Below, in pieces: positions 57,498 to 64,000 of a stretch of 64,000 nt of DNA. The translations under genes were made by a program, and so were the position numbers. Under the pieces are notes generated by a model. The model was given only the letters and a program-made list of their open reading frames with translations, was not told where the DNA came from and ran no database searches. Numbering within the stretch: the stretch's first letter is position 1; the number at the start of each line of letters is the position of its first letter. Source of the stretch: DAIOXA01 sp050949165 (lineage in GTDB: Bacteria; Bacillota; Proteinivoracia; UBA4975); NCBI GenBank assembly GCA_050949165.1, contig JBMNFF010000010.1:186001-250000 (forward strand), read 5' to 3'.

Positions 57498-59315
57498 TTA
57501 TGCAGACAAGATGGCCATGAATTCCCCTCCCGACATGGTTTCCCGCTCGTAGAGGTGCTTGGCCAATTGGTGAAGCTTGTCCATATTTTCTTCCAGGATC
57601 TTTCTCGCCCTGACGTGGGCCGACTTGATGATCTCCAGAACCACGGCGTCGATTCTGGTGGAGGTCTCGGAGGAGACCATGAGGGAAGTGTCCGCCCCCA
57701 GGTAGGGATTGTTCACCGTCTCCAGGGCCATCATGTCAAACTCTTCGCTCATGCCGAACCTGGTCACCATGGTCCGGGCAATCCTGGTGGCCTGCTCGAT
57801 ATCGTTGGCCGCTCCTGAGGTGATGGCGTTGAGGGCCAGTTCCTCAGCCGCCCTCCCCCCCAGGAATGTTGTGATCTTGGCCAGGGCCTGCTCCTTGGTG
57901 AGCAGCACCTGCTCGTCCTCCTCTATCTGCATGGTGAAGCCCAGAGCCCCGGAAGTGCGGGGGATAATGGTAATCTTGTGCACCGGCGCCGAATGCTCCT
58001 GCTTAGCGGCCACCAGGGCGTGGCCCACCTCATGATAGGCGATTGTGAGCTTGTCCTTGTTGGAGAGAACGGCGTTCTTGCGCTGGTAGCCGGCAATGAC
58101 CACCTCCACCGCCTCTTCCAAATCGCTCTGCAGCACCATGCGGCGACCGCACTTCACCGCCCTCAAAGCGGCTTCGTTGACGATATTGGCCAAATCCGCC
58201 CCCGAAGCACCAGGGGTGGAGCGGGCAATGGCCTTTAAATCTATACTGGGACCCAACTTGACATTTTTGGCGTGCACCCGCAGCACCGCTTCCCGTCCCG
58301 CCAAATCCGGCAGTTCCACGGGAACCCGGCGGTCAAAGCGGCCGGGGCGCAACAGGGCCTTGTCCAAAATTTCCGGCCGGTTGGTGGCGGCCAGGATGAC
58401 CACGCCTTTATCGGATTCAAAGCCGTCCATCTCCGTCAAGAGCTGATTCAGGGTCTGCTCCCGCTCGTCATTGCCGCCCAAGCTGCCGGCGGCATTCCGG
58501 GCTTTGCCGATGGTGTCGATTTCATCGATGAAGACGATACACGGGGCCTTGGCCTGGGCTTGCTGAAAGAGATCCCGAACCCGGGCCGCCCCCATGCCGA
58601 CAAACATCTCGACGAATTCCGAGCCTGAGATGGAGAAGAAGGGGACCTTGGCCTCGCCGGCCACGGCCTTGGCCAAGAGGGTCTTGCCGGTGCCGGGAGG
58701 TCCTACCAGCAGCGCGCCCTTGGGAATCTTGGCGCCGATGGCCGTATACTTCTGCGGGTTGTGCAGAAAATCCACTATCTCCTGGAGGGCTTCCTTGGCC
58801 TCGTCCTGGCCGGCGACATCGGCAAAAGTCTTGCCGGTCTCGGCCTGCACATAGATCTTGGCCTTGCTCTTGCCAAAGGTCATGGCGTTGCCCCCCATGG
58901 TCTTCTGCATTCGCCGGGCCAAGAGCTGGCCGATAAAGATGAAGACGGCAATGGGTACAACCCAGGACAGGAAAAAGCTGAGGAGCGGCGAGATTTCCTT
59001 GGGCAGAATCCGCTCAAAGTCCTGGATCCCGGCCTCATGCAGGCGGTTGACCAGGTCCGGGTCCTCCATCCGCCCGGCCTTGTACACCTTCTCGGCGCCG
59101 CCTTCACTGACCTTGTAAACCACCAGGGTATCCTGAACCTGGACAGAGGTAATAATCCCCTGCTCCAATTGGCGCAGGAAAGTAGCATAGCTCACAGGGG
59201 TAATATCCTGCTTCAGAAGCAGGGGAAAGACAAACATGTTCAGAATGAGCACCACAGCCATGACGATCAGGTAGTAATATATAAAGGGTTTTTTGGGATG
59301 CTTTTTCACTTGCAT
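57498..59315 (-). CDS. ftsH: ATP-dependent zinc metalloprotease FtsH
   Basis: A 605-aa membrane AAA+ protease. Helix 1 at 11-33 and helix 2 at 112-133 flank a small periplasmic-side domain. Walker A GPPGTGKT 205-212, Walker B IVFIDEIDTIG, SRH with RPGRFDRR, and the zinc site HEVGH at 428-432 (consensus HEAGH). The C-terminal M41 domain carries D-region FLGGRAAEELAL. Degrades misfolded membrane proteins. It lies 19 nt after a MarR gene and is likely cotranscribed, an odd setting for the housekeeping ftsH (usually with tilS/hpt), so this may be an additional paralogue. Confidence 0.97.
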   Translation of the reverse strand: MQVKKHPKKPFIYYYLIVMAVVLILNMFVFPLLLKQDITPVSYATFLRQLEQGIITSVQVQDTLVVYKVSEGGAEKVYKAGRMEDPDLVNRLHEAGIQDFERILPKEISPLLSFFLSWVVPIAVFIFIGQLLARRMQKTMGGNAMTFGKSKAKIYVQAETGKTFADVAGQDEAKEALQEIVDFLHNPQKYTAIGAKIPKGALLVGPPGTGKTLLAKAVAGEAKVPFFSISGSEFVEMFVGMGAARVRDLFQQAQAKAPCIVFIDEIDTIGKARNAAGSLGGNDEREQTLNQLLTEMDGFESDKGVVILAATNRPEILDKALLRPGRFDRRVPVELPDLAGREAVLRVHAKNVKLGPSIDLKAIARSTPGASGADLANIVNEAALRAVKCGRRMVLQSDLEEAVEVVIAGYQRKNAVLSNKDKLTIAYHEVGHALVAAKQEHSAPVHKITIIPRTSGALGFTMQIEEDEQVLLTKEQALAKITTFLGGRAAEELALNAITSGAANDIEQATRIARTMVTRFGMSEEFDMMALETVNNPYLGADTSLMVSSETSTRIDAVVLEIIKSAHVRARKILEENMDKLHQLAKHLYERETMSGGEFMAILSA

Positions 59316-59334
59316 GGAATCAGACTCCTCTCTT

Positions 59335-59775
59335 CTATTGCCCTGTTCGACTCATCTTTTCCAAAAGCTCGTTTAGCTTTTGCAGACCCCGGAGGATATC
59401 CTTAAAATCCTCCTCGTCCCGAAAGCAACGAAATCTCTCATTTATGGCCAGGTCGATTGCCCGGGCCAAATCGGCGCCCTGGCCGGTGAGGCGCACATTA
59501 ACCACCCTTTCATCCTGGGGATCCCGAAACCGCCGGAGCAGCCCCTGATTCTCCAGCTTCTTACACATTGCCGAGACATTGGCCTCGGCGGCATGGATGC
59601 GGCCGGCCAAACTGCCGATGGAGTGAAGCTCCTGGGCATGCAGTTCCAGAAGCACCCGGGATTGCAGCAAGGTTACCCCCTGTTCCTGGCAGATGGGACA
59701 GAAGACGTTATTGACATTTTCGGAGATTTTTCTGGTATAGTTCCAGATCTGATCCTTGAATTCACAGATATCCAT
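59335..59775 (-). CDS. MarR-family regulator with N-terminal CPIC motif
   Basis: A 146-aa winged-helix regulator: VTLLQSRVLLELHAQELHSI, GSLAGRIHAAEANVSAMCKK, LENQGLLRRFRDPQDERVVN. The N-terminus has C4 and FCPICQEQG, three cysteines that could bind metal or sense oxidants (inference). A promoter at 59806-59834 contains a perfect palindrome, a likely autoregulatory site. It heads an operon with ftsH. Confidence 0.88.
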   Translation of the reverse strand: MDICEFKDQIWNYTRKISENVNNVFCPICQEQGVTLLQSRVLLELHAQELHSIGSLAGRIHAAEANVSAMCKKLENQGLLRRFRDPQDERVVNVRLTGQGADLARAIDLAINERFRCFRDEEDFKDILRGLQKLNELLEKMSRTGQ

Positions 59776-59795
59776 GCTGAAACCTCCAAAATTAC

Positions 59796-59834
59796 TTATA
59801 TATTATATATAATATTTTTTATAGAATTTGTCAA
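59796..59834 (-). promoter_or_regulatory. marR-ftsH promoter with AT palindrome
   Basis: Minus strand -35 TTGACA (59829-59834), 17-bp spacer, -10 TATATA (59806-59811). The palindrome TTATATAT-T-ATATATAA (59796-59812) covers the -10, a good MarR operator. Confidence 0.8.
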
Positions 59835-59941
59835 CTGTAGGGGGCTTTTTCCCCCATCAAAAAGGGCGGTGCCCCTTGGCCCGCCCACAACCAAACCCAC
59901 GAGGAATTTGCGCGGTATTGTGTTTTTCGACGCCCCGGGTA

Positions 59942-61207
59942 CTATCCCCAAATCAGCCAGATAAGGATATAACCCGTTGTCACCGCGGCCAAGGTAAAGG
60001 GCACGCCGATTTTCATGAACTCTCCGGCCTTTACCTGGTGGCCTTCCTTTTTGAGGATGCCCAGGGCCGCGATATTAGCCGAGGCCCCGATGGGAGATAA
60101 GTTTCCGCCCAGGGTTGCCCCTGCCAGGAGGCCGAAGTAGAGGATTTCCGGTTCAACTCCCATAATTCCAGCCAGTCCGCTTACCACCGGCAGCATGGTG
60201 GCCACATAGGGTATGTTGTCGATAAAGGCCGAGATGAGGACCGAGGCCCAGAGGATTAATGAATAAATTACAAAGACATTGTCGCTGACCCGGCTGAACA
60301 TCTTGCTGATATCCGCCACCACTCCCGCCTCGGTGATGCTGCCTACCACTATGAAGAGTCCCACAAGCAGGGCGATGGTGAAGAAGTCGATTTCGCCGAC
60401 GATTCGGGCCACAGTGCGGTAATCCCTGGTGGCCAAATACTTGCGCAGCAACCCGACAGCTAAGAGAAGCATGCAAATGAGGCCGTTGGTGACCGGGGGC
60501 TTGTTGGGGATAAAGGATGCCAAGATCAGGAGCACCACCATGCCCACCAGCAGCCAGGTGGGGAAGTAGTCTCTGACCTCTGTCCTGCCCCGGCTGTCCA
60601 CCGGCTGGCTAAGTTTACGGAAAATCCAGAGTAGCATCAGGGTGGACACCAGGGCGCCGGCCTGCACCACCCAGAACATTCCCGGCTTGCCGTTCATAAA
60701 GAAAAAATCCAGGAAATCCAATTTGGCGTGTCCGCCCAAGAGGATGGCCGTAGCATCGCCTACCAAGGTAGCAGCGCCCTGAAGGTTGGAAGAAACGGCG
60801 ATGGCGATAATGCTGGGCACCGGCGATATCTGAAGCTTCTTAGAAATAGACAAGGCCACCGGCGCCACCATCAGCACCGTGGCAACATTATCTACAAAGG
60901 CAGAAATTATCCCGGCAAACAGGGCCAGGGAGATAATGGCCCACTTTACATTGGGAGTGCGCTGAATCAGGAGATCTGCCAGACGCGCAGGCATTCTGGA
61001 CTCGATGAACAGGGCCACGATTCCCATGGTGCCGGCAATCATCATTATTACGTTCCAGTCCACGGCGACAAATACTAGATTCAAGGGCATGATTCCCAAG
61101 AGGATAAAGATTAGAGCAGAGGTAAGGGCGATTTGCGCCCGCCAGCGGGGAAATGCAAGCAATGATGCATAGGTTGCAATGAACAGGACAATGGCGACAG
61201 TTTTCAC
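59942..61207 (-). CDS. ArsB/NhaD-type ion transporter (IT superfamily)
   Basis: A 421-aa membrane protein with 10-12 helices: IMMIAGTMGIVALFIESRMP, FVDNVATVLMVAPVALSISK with SSNLQGAATLVGDATAILLG, and second-half SAFIDNIPYVATMLPVVSGL then GANLSPIGASANIAALGI-type end (GNLSPIGASANIAALG). The D-N-x-P/A motifs in each half are typical of the ArsB/NhaD and SLC13-like group. Substrate could be arsenite, Na/H or dicarboxylate; none is shown. Own promoter upstream. Confidence 0.9.
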   Translation of the reverse strand: MKTVAIVLFIATYASLLAFPRWRAQIALTSALIFILLGIMPLNLVFVAVDWNVIMMIAGTMGIVALFIESRMPARLADLLIQRTPNVKWAIISLALFAGIISAFVDNVATVLMVAPVALSISKKLQISPVPSIIAIAVSSNLQGAATLVGDATAILLGGHAKLDFLDFFFMNGKPGMFWVVQAGALVSTLMLLWIFRKLSQPVDSRGRTEVRDYFPTWLLVGMVVLLILASFIPNKPPVTNGLICMLLLAVGLLRKYLATRDYRTVARIVGEIDFFTIALLVGLFIVVGSITEAGVVADISKMFSRVSDNVFVIYSLILWASVLISAFIDNIPYVATMLPVVSGLAGIMGVEPEILYFGLLAGATLGGNLSPIGASANIAALGILKKEGHQVKAGEFMKIGVPFTLAAVTTGYILIWLIWG

Positions 61208-61253
61208 TCCGATTCTCCTTTTTCTTTATCGATGGTACTTGTCCGACAAAAAA

Positions 61254-61282
61254 ATTATATATTACCACCAGTTTATCATCAA
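61254..61282 (-). promoter_or_regulatory. Promoter of the ArsB/NhaD-type transporter gene
   Basis: -35 TTGATG, 17-bp spacer, -10 TATAAT on the minus strand. Confidence 0.75.
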
Positions 61283-61407
61283 CAGCTGAAAAAAACACTT
61301 CCCAACCAGGATGAACTGTGATAGAATTACCCAAACAAATATCTTTAATTCGGTACAGCGATGCCGACAAGATGTTTCATACAGTGCGTTTTTTTCTGCC
61401 ATTGTAT

Positions 61408-61441
61408 AGCCTTGTCTGCATTTCTGCAGACAAGGCTTTTT
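61408..61441 (+). terminator. Leader terminator (possible attenuator) before the uracil/xanthine permease
   Basis: AGCCTTGTCTGCA-TTTC-TGCAGACAAGGCT followed by TTTT. It lies ~70 nt before the permease start and after the putative promoter, so transcription must pass it. GACAAG near 61366 could pair with CTTGTC of the stem as an antiterminator. Confidence 0.8.
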
Positions 61442-61510
61442 CCATGTCAGGAAGCACTGTGGGTGACAGAACTTGGAGGGAGCTTGCTGTTCCAAAGGAG
61501 GAGGATTTAT

Positions 61511-62866
61511 ATGTCAACCAATACTCAATTTGTAGGGTACCTTCCCGACGAGCGGCCGCCGATTTGGAAACTTTTCCTCTACGCCATCCAGCAGGTAATC
61601 GTCATGTTCCCCGCCACCATCGCAGTTGCTCTGCTCACAGGCTTTCACGTTTCCACCACCATTTTTGCCAGTGGTCTGGCCACACTATGCTTTATCCTCA
61701 TCACCGGGAAAAAACTTCCCCTCTATTATGGTTCCAGTTTCTCCTACCTGCCTGCCATTGCCGGACTGATGGCCTCAGATGCTCTGTCGGGGTACGCCCT
61801 GAATGACAAGATCGCTGTGGCCCAGTTCGGCATTGTTATGTCCGGTTTTGTCTCTATCGCCGCCGGCCTGATTGTCAATAAATTCGGCAAGGAATCCATC
61901 AACAAGATTTTGCCGGCTACGGTAACTGGTCCCATTGCCATGGCCATCGGACTCACCTTGGCCGCCAATGCCCTCCTCGACGCCACATCTTTCCCTCCGG
62001 TAGCTGAATCGTCCCAAGCCCTGGCTGCCAACATGGCCTGGTTGGTTGCCCTGGTCACCTTGCTCTCCACCATCCTCTTCTCGGTCTATCTCAAGGGTTT
62101 TTGGAGCCAGTTGCCCCTGCTCTTCGGCCCCATTGTCGGGTGCATAGCAGCCTTCATTGTGGTACAAGTTACCGGGATAGACCTCTTTAAGGTCCTGGAC
62201 ACCACCGGCAACGGTTGGTTTGCCCTGCCGATATTTACCCTGCCCAAGCCGTCCTGGATGGCAGTCGCAGCCATCATGCCCATCGCCATTGCCACCATTC
62301 CAGAATCCACCGCCCATGTCTACCAGTTGGACATCTACGTCAACGACTTGGCCAGGAAGAAAAACAGCCCCAAAAAGTACGATATCGAAAGCAAGCTGGG
62401 CCTCAACCTCATCGGTGACGGCATTGGCGACATGGTGGCAGGCTTCATCGGGGGACCCGCCGGAACCAATTATGGTGAAAACATCAGCGCCATGGCGATA
62501 ACCAAGGTCTTCTCGGTTCCCGTCCTCATGGTGGCAGCAGCGCTGGCCATGGTAATCGCCTGCTTTACTCCCCTCATCAACGCAATCTACTCCATTCCCC
62601 AAGCCGTTATCGGCGGCCTGGAAATCTACCTCTTCGGCGCCATCGCTGCCCAGGGAGTCGCCATCATGCTGGAAAAGAAAGTCGACCTCTTCAGCGCCAA
62701 AAACATCGCCGTCATCGCCACCATCATGGTAATCGGGGTCGGCGGCCAGTATGCCTTCGGGGGCAACATCCCCTTCTTTGGCCTGGAGGTTCCCAGCATC
62801 GCCGGCGCCGCCATCTTCGGCATCCTCCTGAACCTGATCCTGAGCGTCGGCAAGAAAAAAGAGTAA
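61511..62866 (+). CDS. uraA: Uracil/xanthine permease (NCS2 family)
   Basis: A 451-aa nucleobase-proton symporter with 14 helices: PPIWKLFLYAIQQVIVMFPA, YYGSSFSYLPAIAGLM, a QFGIVMSGFVSIAAGLIV segment and the NCS2 signature GDGIGDMVAGFIGGPAGTNY with GENISAMAITK, holding the substrate Glu/Asn. ATG 61511 follows AGGAGG at 6 nt; upstream in-frame ATG 61361 lies inside the leader hairpin region. Whether uracil or xanthine is moved cannot be read. A leader terminator suggests attenuation by nucleobase or nucleotide level. Confidence 0.95.
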   Translation: MSTNTQFVGYLPDERPPIWKLFLYAIQQVIVMFPATIAVALLTGFHVSTTIFASGLATLCFILITGKKLPLYYGSSFSYLPAIAGLMASDALSGYALNDKIAVAQFGIVMSGFVSIAAGLIVNKFGKESINKILPATVTGPIAMAIGLTLAANALLDATSFPPVAESSQALAANMAWLVALVTLLSTILFSVYLKGFWSQLPLLFGPIVGCIAAFIVVQVTGIDLFKVLDTTGNGWFALPIFTLPKPSWMAVAAIMPIAIATIPESTAHVYQLDIYVNDLARKKNSPKKYDIESKLGLNLIGDGIGDMVAGFIGGPAGTNYGENISAMAITKVFSVPVLMVAAALAMVIACFTPLINAIYSIPQAVIGGLEIYLFGAIAAQGVAIMLEKKVDLFSAKNIAVIATIMVIGVGGQYAFGGNIPFFGLEVPSIAGAAIFGILLNLILSVGKKKE

Positions 62867-62893
62867 CCCAGACTACCACACACCTTCCTATAA

Positions 62894-62930
62894 GGAAATC
62901 CGGCAGAAATTCTGCCGGATTTCCTCATTT
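62894..62930. terminator. Bidirectional terminator after uraA
   Basis: GGAAATCCGGCAG-AAATT-CTGCCGGATTTCC (13-bp stem) then TCATTTT. It separates convergent genes. Confidence 0.9.
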
Positions 62931-63277
62931 TAGCACTGGTCGTGATACTTATGCTGGTGACAAACCGAACCCGAAGACTTCAGAGTCCCTTGCAGGTACT
63001 TCCTGGCAGCCTCTTCAGCGCTGCCCCGGGCGCCGGTCACAACCTCAATCCCCTTTTCATTAAAGATTTCGATGGCGCCGCCGCCCATGCCGCCGGAGAT
63101 TATTACATCTATCCCCAGATCGTTGAGGTAATTGGGCAAGAATCCGGGCCGGTGGCCGGGGTTGGGGACAACTTCTTTCGTCAGTTCTTCCCCCTGGCCT
63201 TCAAAGATTATAAAGCTCTGGCAATGTCCAAAATGCTCCGTTACCTGACCGTTATCGCTGGCAACTGCAATCTTCAC
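62930..63277 (-). CDS. NifX/NifB-like dinitrogenase iron-molybdenum cofactor family protein
   Basis: A 115-aa RNase-H-like fold protein of the NifX/NafY group: MKIAVASDNGQVTEHFGHCQ, DVIISGGMGGGAIEIFNEKG, GIEVVTGARGSAEEAARKYL. The C-terminus is Cys/His rich (CHQHKYHDQC), a likely metal site. Start GTG 63277 behind AGGAGG. Such standalone proteins sit with Mrp-type ATPases in anaerobes and are thought to carry iron-sulphur or metal clusters. It follows the Mrp gene by 38 nt. Confidence 0.92.
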   Translation of the reverse strand: MKIAVASDNGQVTEHFGHCQSFIIFEGQGEELTKEVVPNPGHRPGFLPNYLNDLGIDVIISGGMGGGAIEIFNEKGIEVVTGARGSAEEAARKYLQGTLKSSGSVCHQHKYHDQC

Positions 63278-63315
63278 TTATATTCCTCCTCTATCGGAAA
63301 CTTTTTAGATTCCGC

Positions 63316-64000
63316 CTATTCCAAGCGCTGGATAACCTCATTCAGCCAGCTTCCTTGCAAATCCTCAACGCTGCCTTGGTCACAGGCCCGGGCAATCCGG
63401 GGATCCAGGGGCAGGCGGGCAAGGACATCTAATCCCTGCTCCGCTGCCACTGCTTCGACGTGGCTGTCGCCGAAAATATTATGTTTGCCGCCACAGTCCG
63501 GACACTGATAGTAGGCCATATTTTCCACCAGGCCCAAAATTGGGATGTTCATCATTTTCGCCATTTTCACGGCCTTGGCGACAATTATTGAGACCAGTTC
63601 CTGGGGCGAAGTGACGATGACGATTCCATCCACAGGCAGGGACTGAAAAACCGTCAAGGGGACATCCCCAGTCCCCGGCGGCATGTCGATGAACATATAA
63701 TCCAAATCTCCCCAAAGGATATCGCTCCAAAACTGCTTGATGGTTCCAGCCAGAATCGGCCCCCTCCAAATAACTGGGTCGGTGGCATCAGGCAATAATA
63801 AATTTATTGACATGACTTTGATGCCGGTTTGGCTGATTACAGGCAGAATTCCCTGGCCATCTCCTCCCGCCTTTTCGGTGAGGCCAAAGGCCTTGGGTAT
63901 CGAGGGCCCCGTCACATCGGCGTCCAGGATTGCAGTCTCATAACCCCTTCTCCGCATCAAGACCGCCAACAGGGAGGTGACCAGGGATTTGCCCACGCCA
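63316..64000 (-). CDS. Mrp/NBP35-family iron-sulphur carrier ATPase, 5' end outside window
   Basis: P-loop ATPase cut by the right edge; 228 codons are visible. The frame enters at GVGKSLVTSLLAVLMRRRGY, part of the deviant Walker A, then LDADVTGPSIPKAFG, VIWRGPILAGTIKQF, DLDYMFIDMPPGTGDVPLTV, and the cluster-binding YYQCPDCGGKHNIFG CxxC. It loads [4Fe-4S] clusters on apoproteins. The NifX-like gene follows on the same strand, the usual pairing. Confidence 0.94.
   Translation of the reverse strand, partial: GVGKSLVTSLLAVLMRRRGYETAILDADVTGPSIPKAFGLTEKAGGDGQGILPVISQTGIKVMSINLLLPDATDPVIWRGPILAGTIKQFWSDILWGDLDYMFIDMPPGTGDVPLTVFQSLPVDGIVIVTSPQELVSIIVAKAVKMAKMMNIPILGLVENMAYYQCPDCGGKHNIFGDSHVEAVAAEQGLDVLARLPLDPRIARACDQGSVEDLQGSWLNEVIQRLE

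Larger units (their letters stand above)
61208..61510. other. 303-bp divergent intergenic region with promoters and uraA leader
   Basis: Holds the minus-strand promoter for the transporter (-35 TTGATG 61277-61282, -10 TATAAT 61254-61259, spacer 17), a possible plus-strand promoter (TTCCCA-17-TAGAAT near 61300-61325), and the leader terminator at 61408-61441. No known riboswitch consensus was recognised. Confidence 0.65.

Noticed and set aside
61300..61440. Purine or PRPP/guanine riboswitch before uraA
   Set aside because: I could not find the conserved core of the purine riboswitch or a PyrR-binding loop; only the terminator is clear.

Overview
The window looks like a chromosomal segment of an anaerobic, GC-rich (by eye about 55%) low-branching Firmicute, most likely class Clostridia. 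The signs are strong AGGAGG-type ribosome binding sites, frequent GTG/TTG starts, TTGACA-17-TATAAT promoters, a CIRCE operator, PadR, YtrA-type GntR and TipAS-type MerR regulators, ECF sigma/anti-sigma pairs, an ECF vitamin-transporter S component and many small ABC-2 exporters. I see no rRNA, tRNA, prophage or CRISPR array.

Layout. 0-10 kb: 3' part of an old-yellow-enzyme gene, a beta-propeller lipoprotein, a hybrid histidine kinase, a TipAS MerR regulator with a textbook 19-bp-spacer promoter, a MarR-controlled ABC exporter, and an ECF sigma/anti-sigma pair. 10-16 kb: a VapBC module, an ArsR/ArsP-like permease/thioredoxin-like cluster, htpG under a CIRCE element, an amidase and exonuclease III. 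16-31 kb is the accessory part: two Uma2-family nucleases, each fused to a different DNA-binding domain (Phd-type and excisionase/MerR-type), a serpin remnant, an MFS transporter, a C39-like lipoprotein, a TetR/three-gene ABC exporter operon, an apparently intact IS1182-family element, a DUF362 ferredoxin-like protein, and two decayed toxin-antitoxin modules side by side. 31-36.5 kb: an ECF sigma factor with an apparent 5' frameshift, its DUF4179 anti-sigma and a LolD/FtsX/FtsX transporter. 36.6-44.3 kb: a seven-gene operon of zinc-ribbon and membrane proteins with two paralogous secreted HExxH proteases, which I do not recognise as a described system.

44-64 kb: fumarase, threonine aldolase, an S component with a P-loop kinase, a flavodoxin, PadR with an FtsW/RodA-like protein, a GIY-YIG/DUF6530 pair, DUF3842 with a cation diffusion facilitator, a YiiX-like hydrolase, a TVP38 protein lacking a normal start codon, a GntR/ABC operon with a clear promoter-operator, a MarR-FtsH pair, an ArsB/NhaD-type transporter, a uracil/xanthine permease with a leader terminator, and a NifX-like/Mrp pair cut by the window end.

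Across the window lie about eight small intergenic hairpins that share the loop core AGAA(C/G)CGTCCCC but have three different pairs of complementary arms. This covariation is the strongest structure not explained by genes. The most interesting candidates are that hairpin family, the zinc-ribbon/protease operon, and the DNA-binding-domain-Uma2 fusions. All function calls come from reading motifs by eye; no database search was run.
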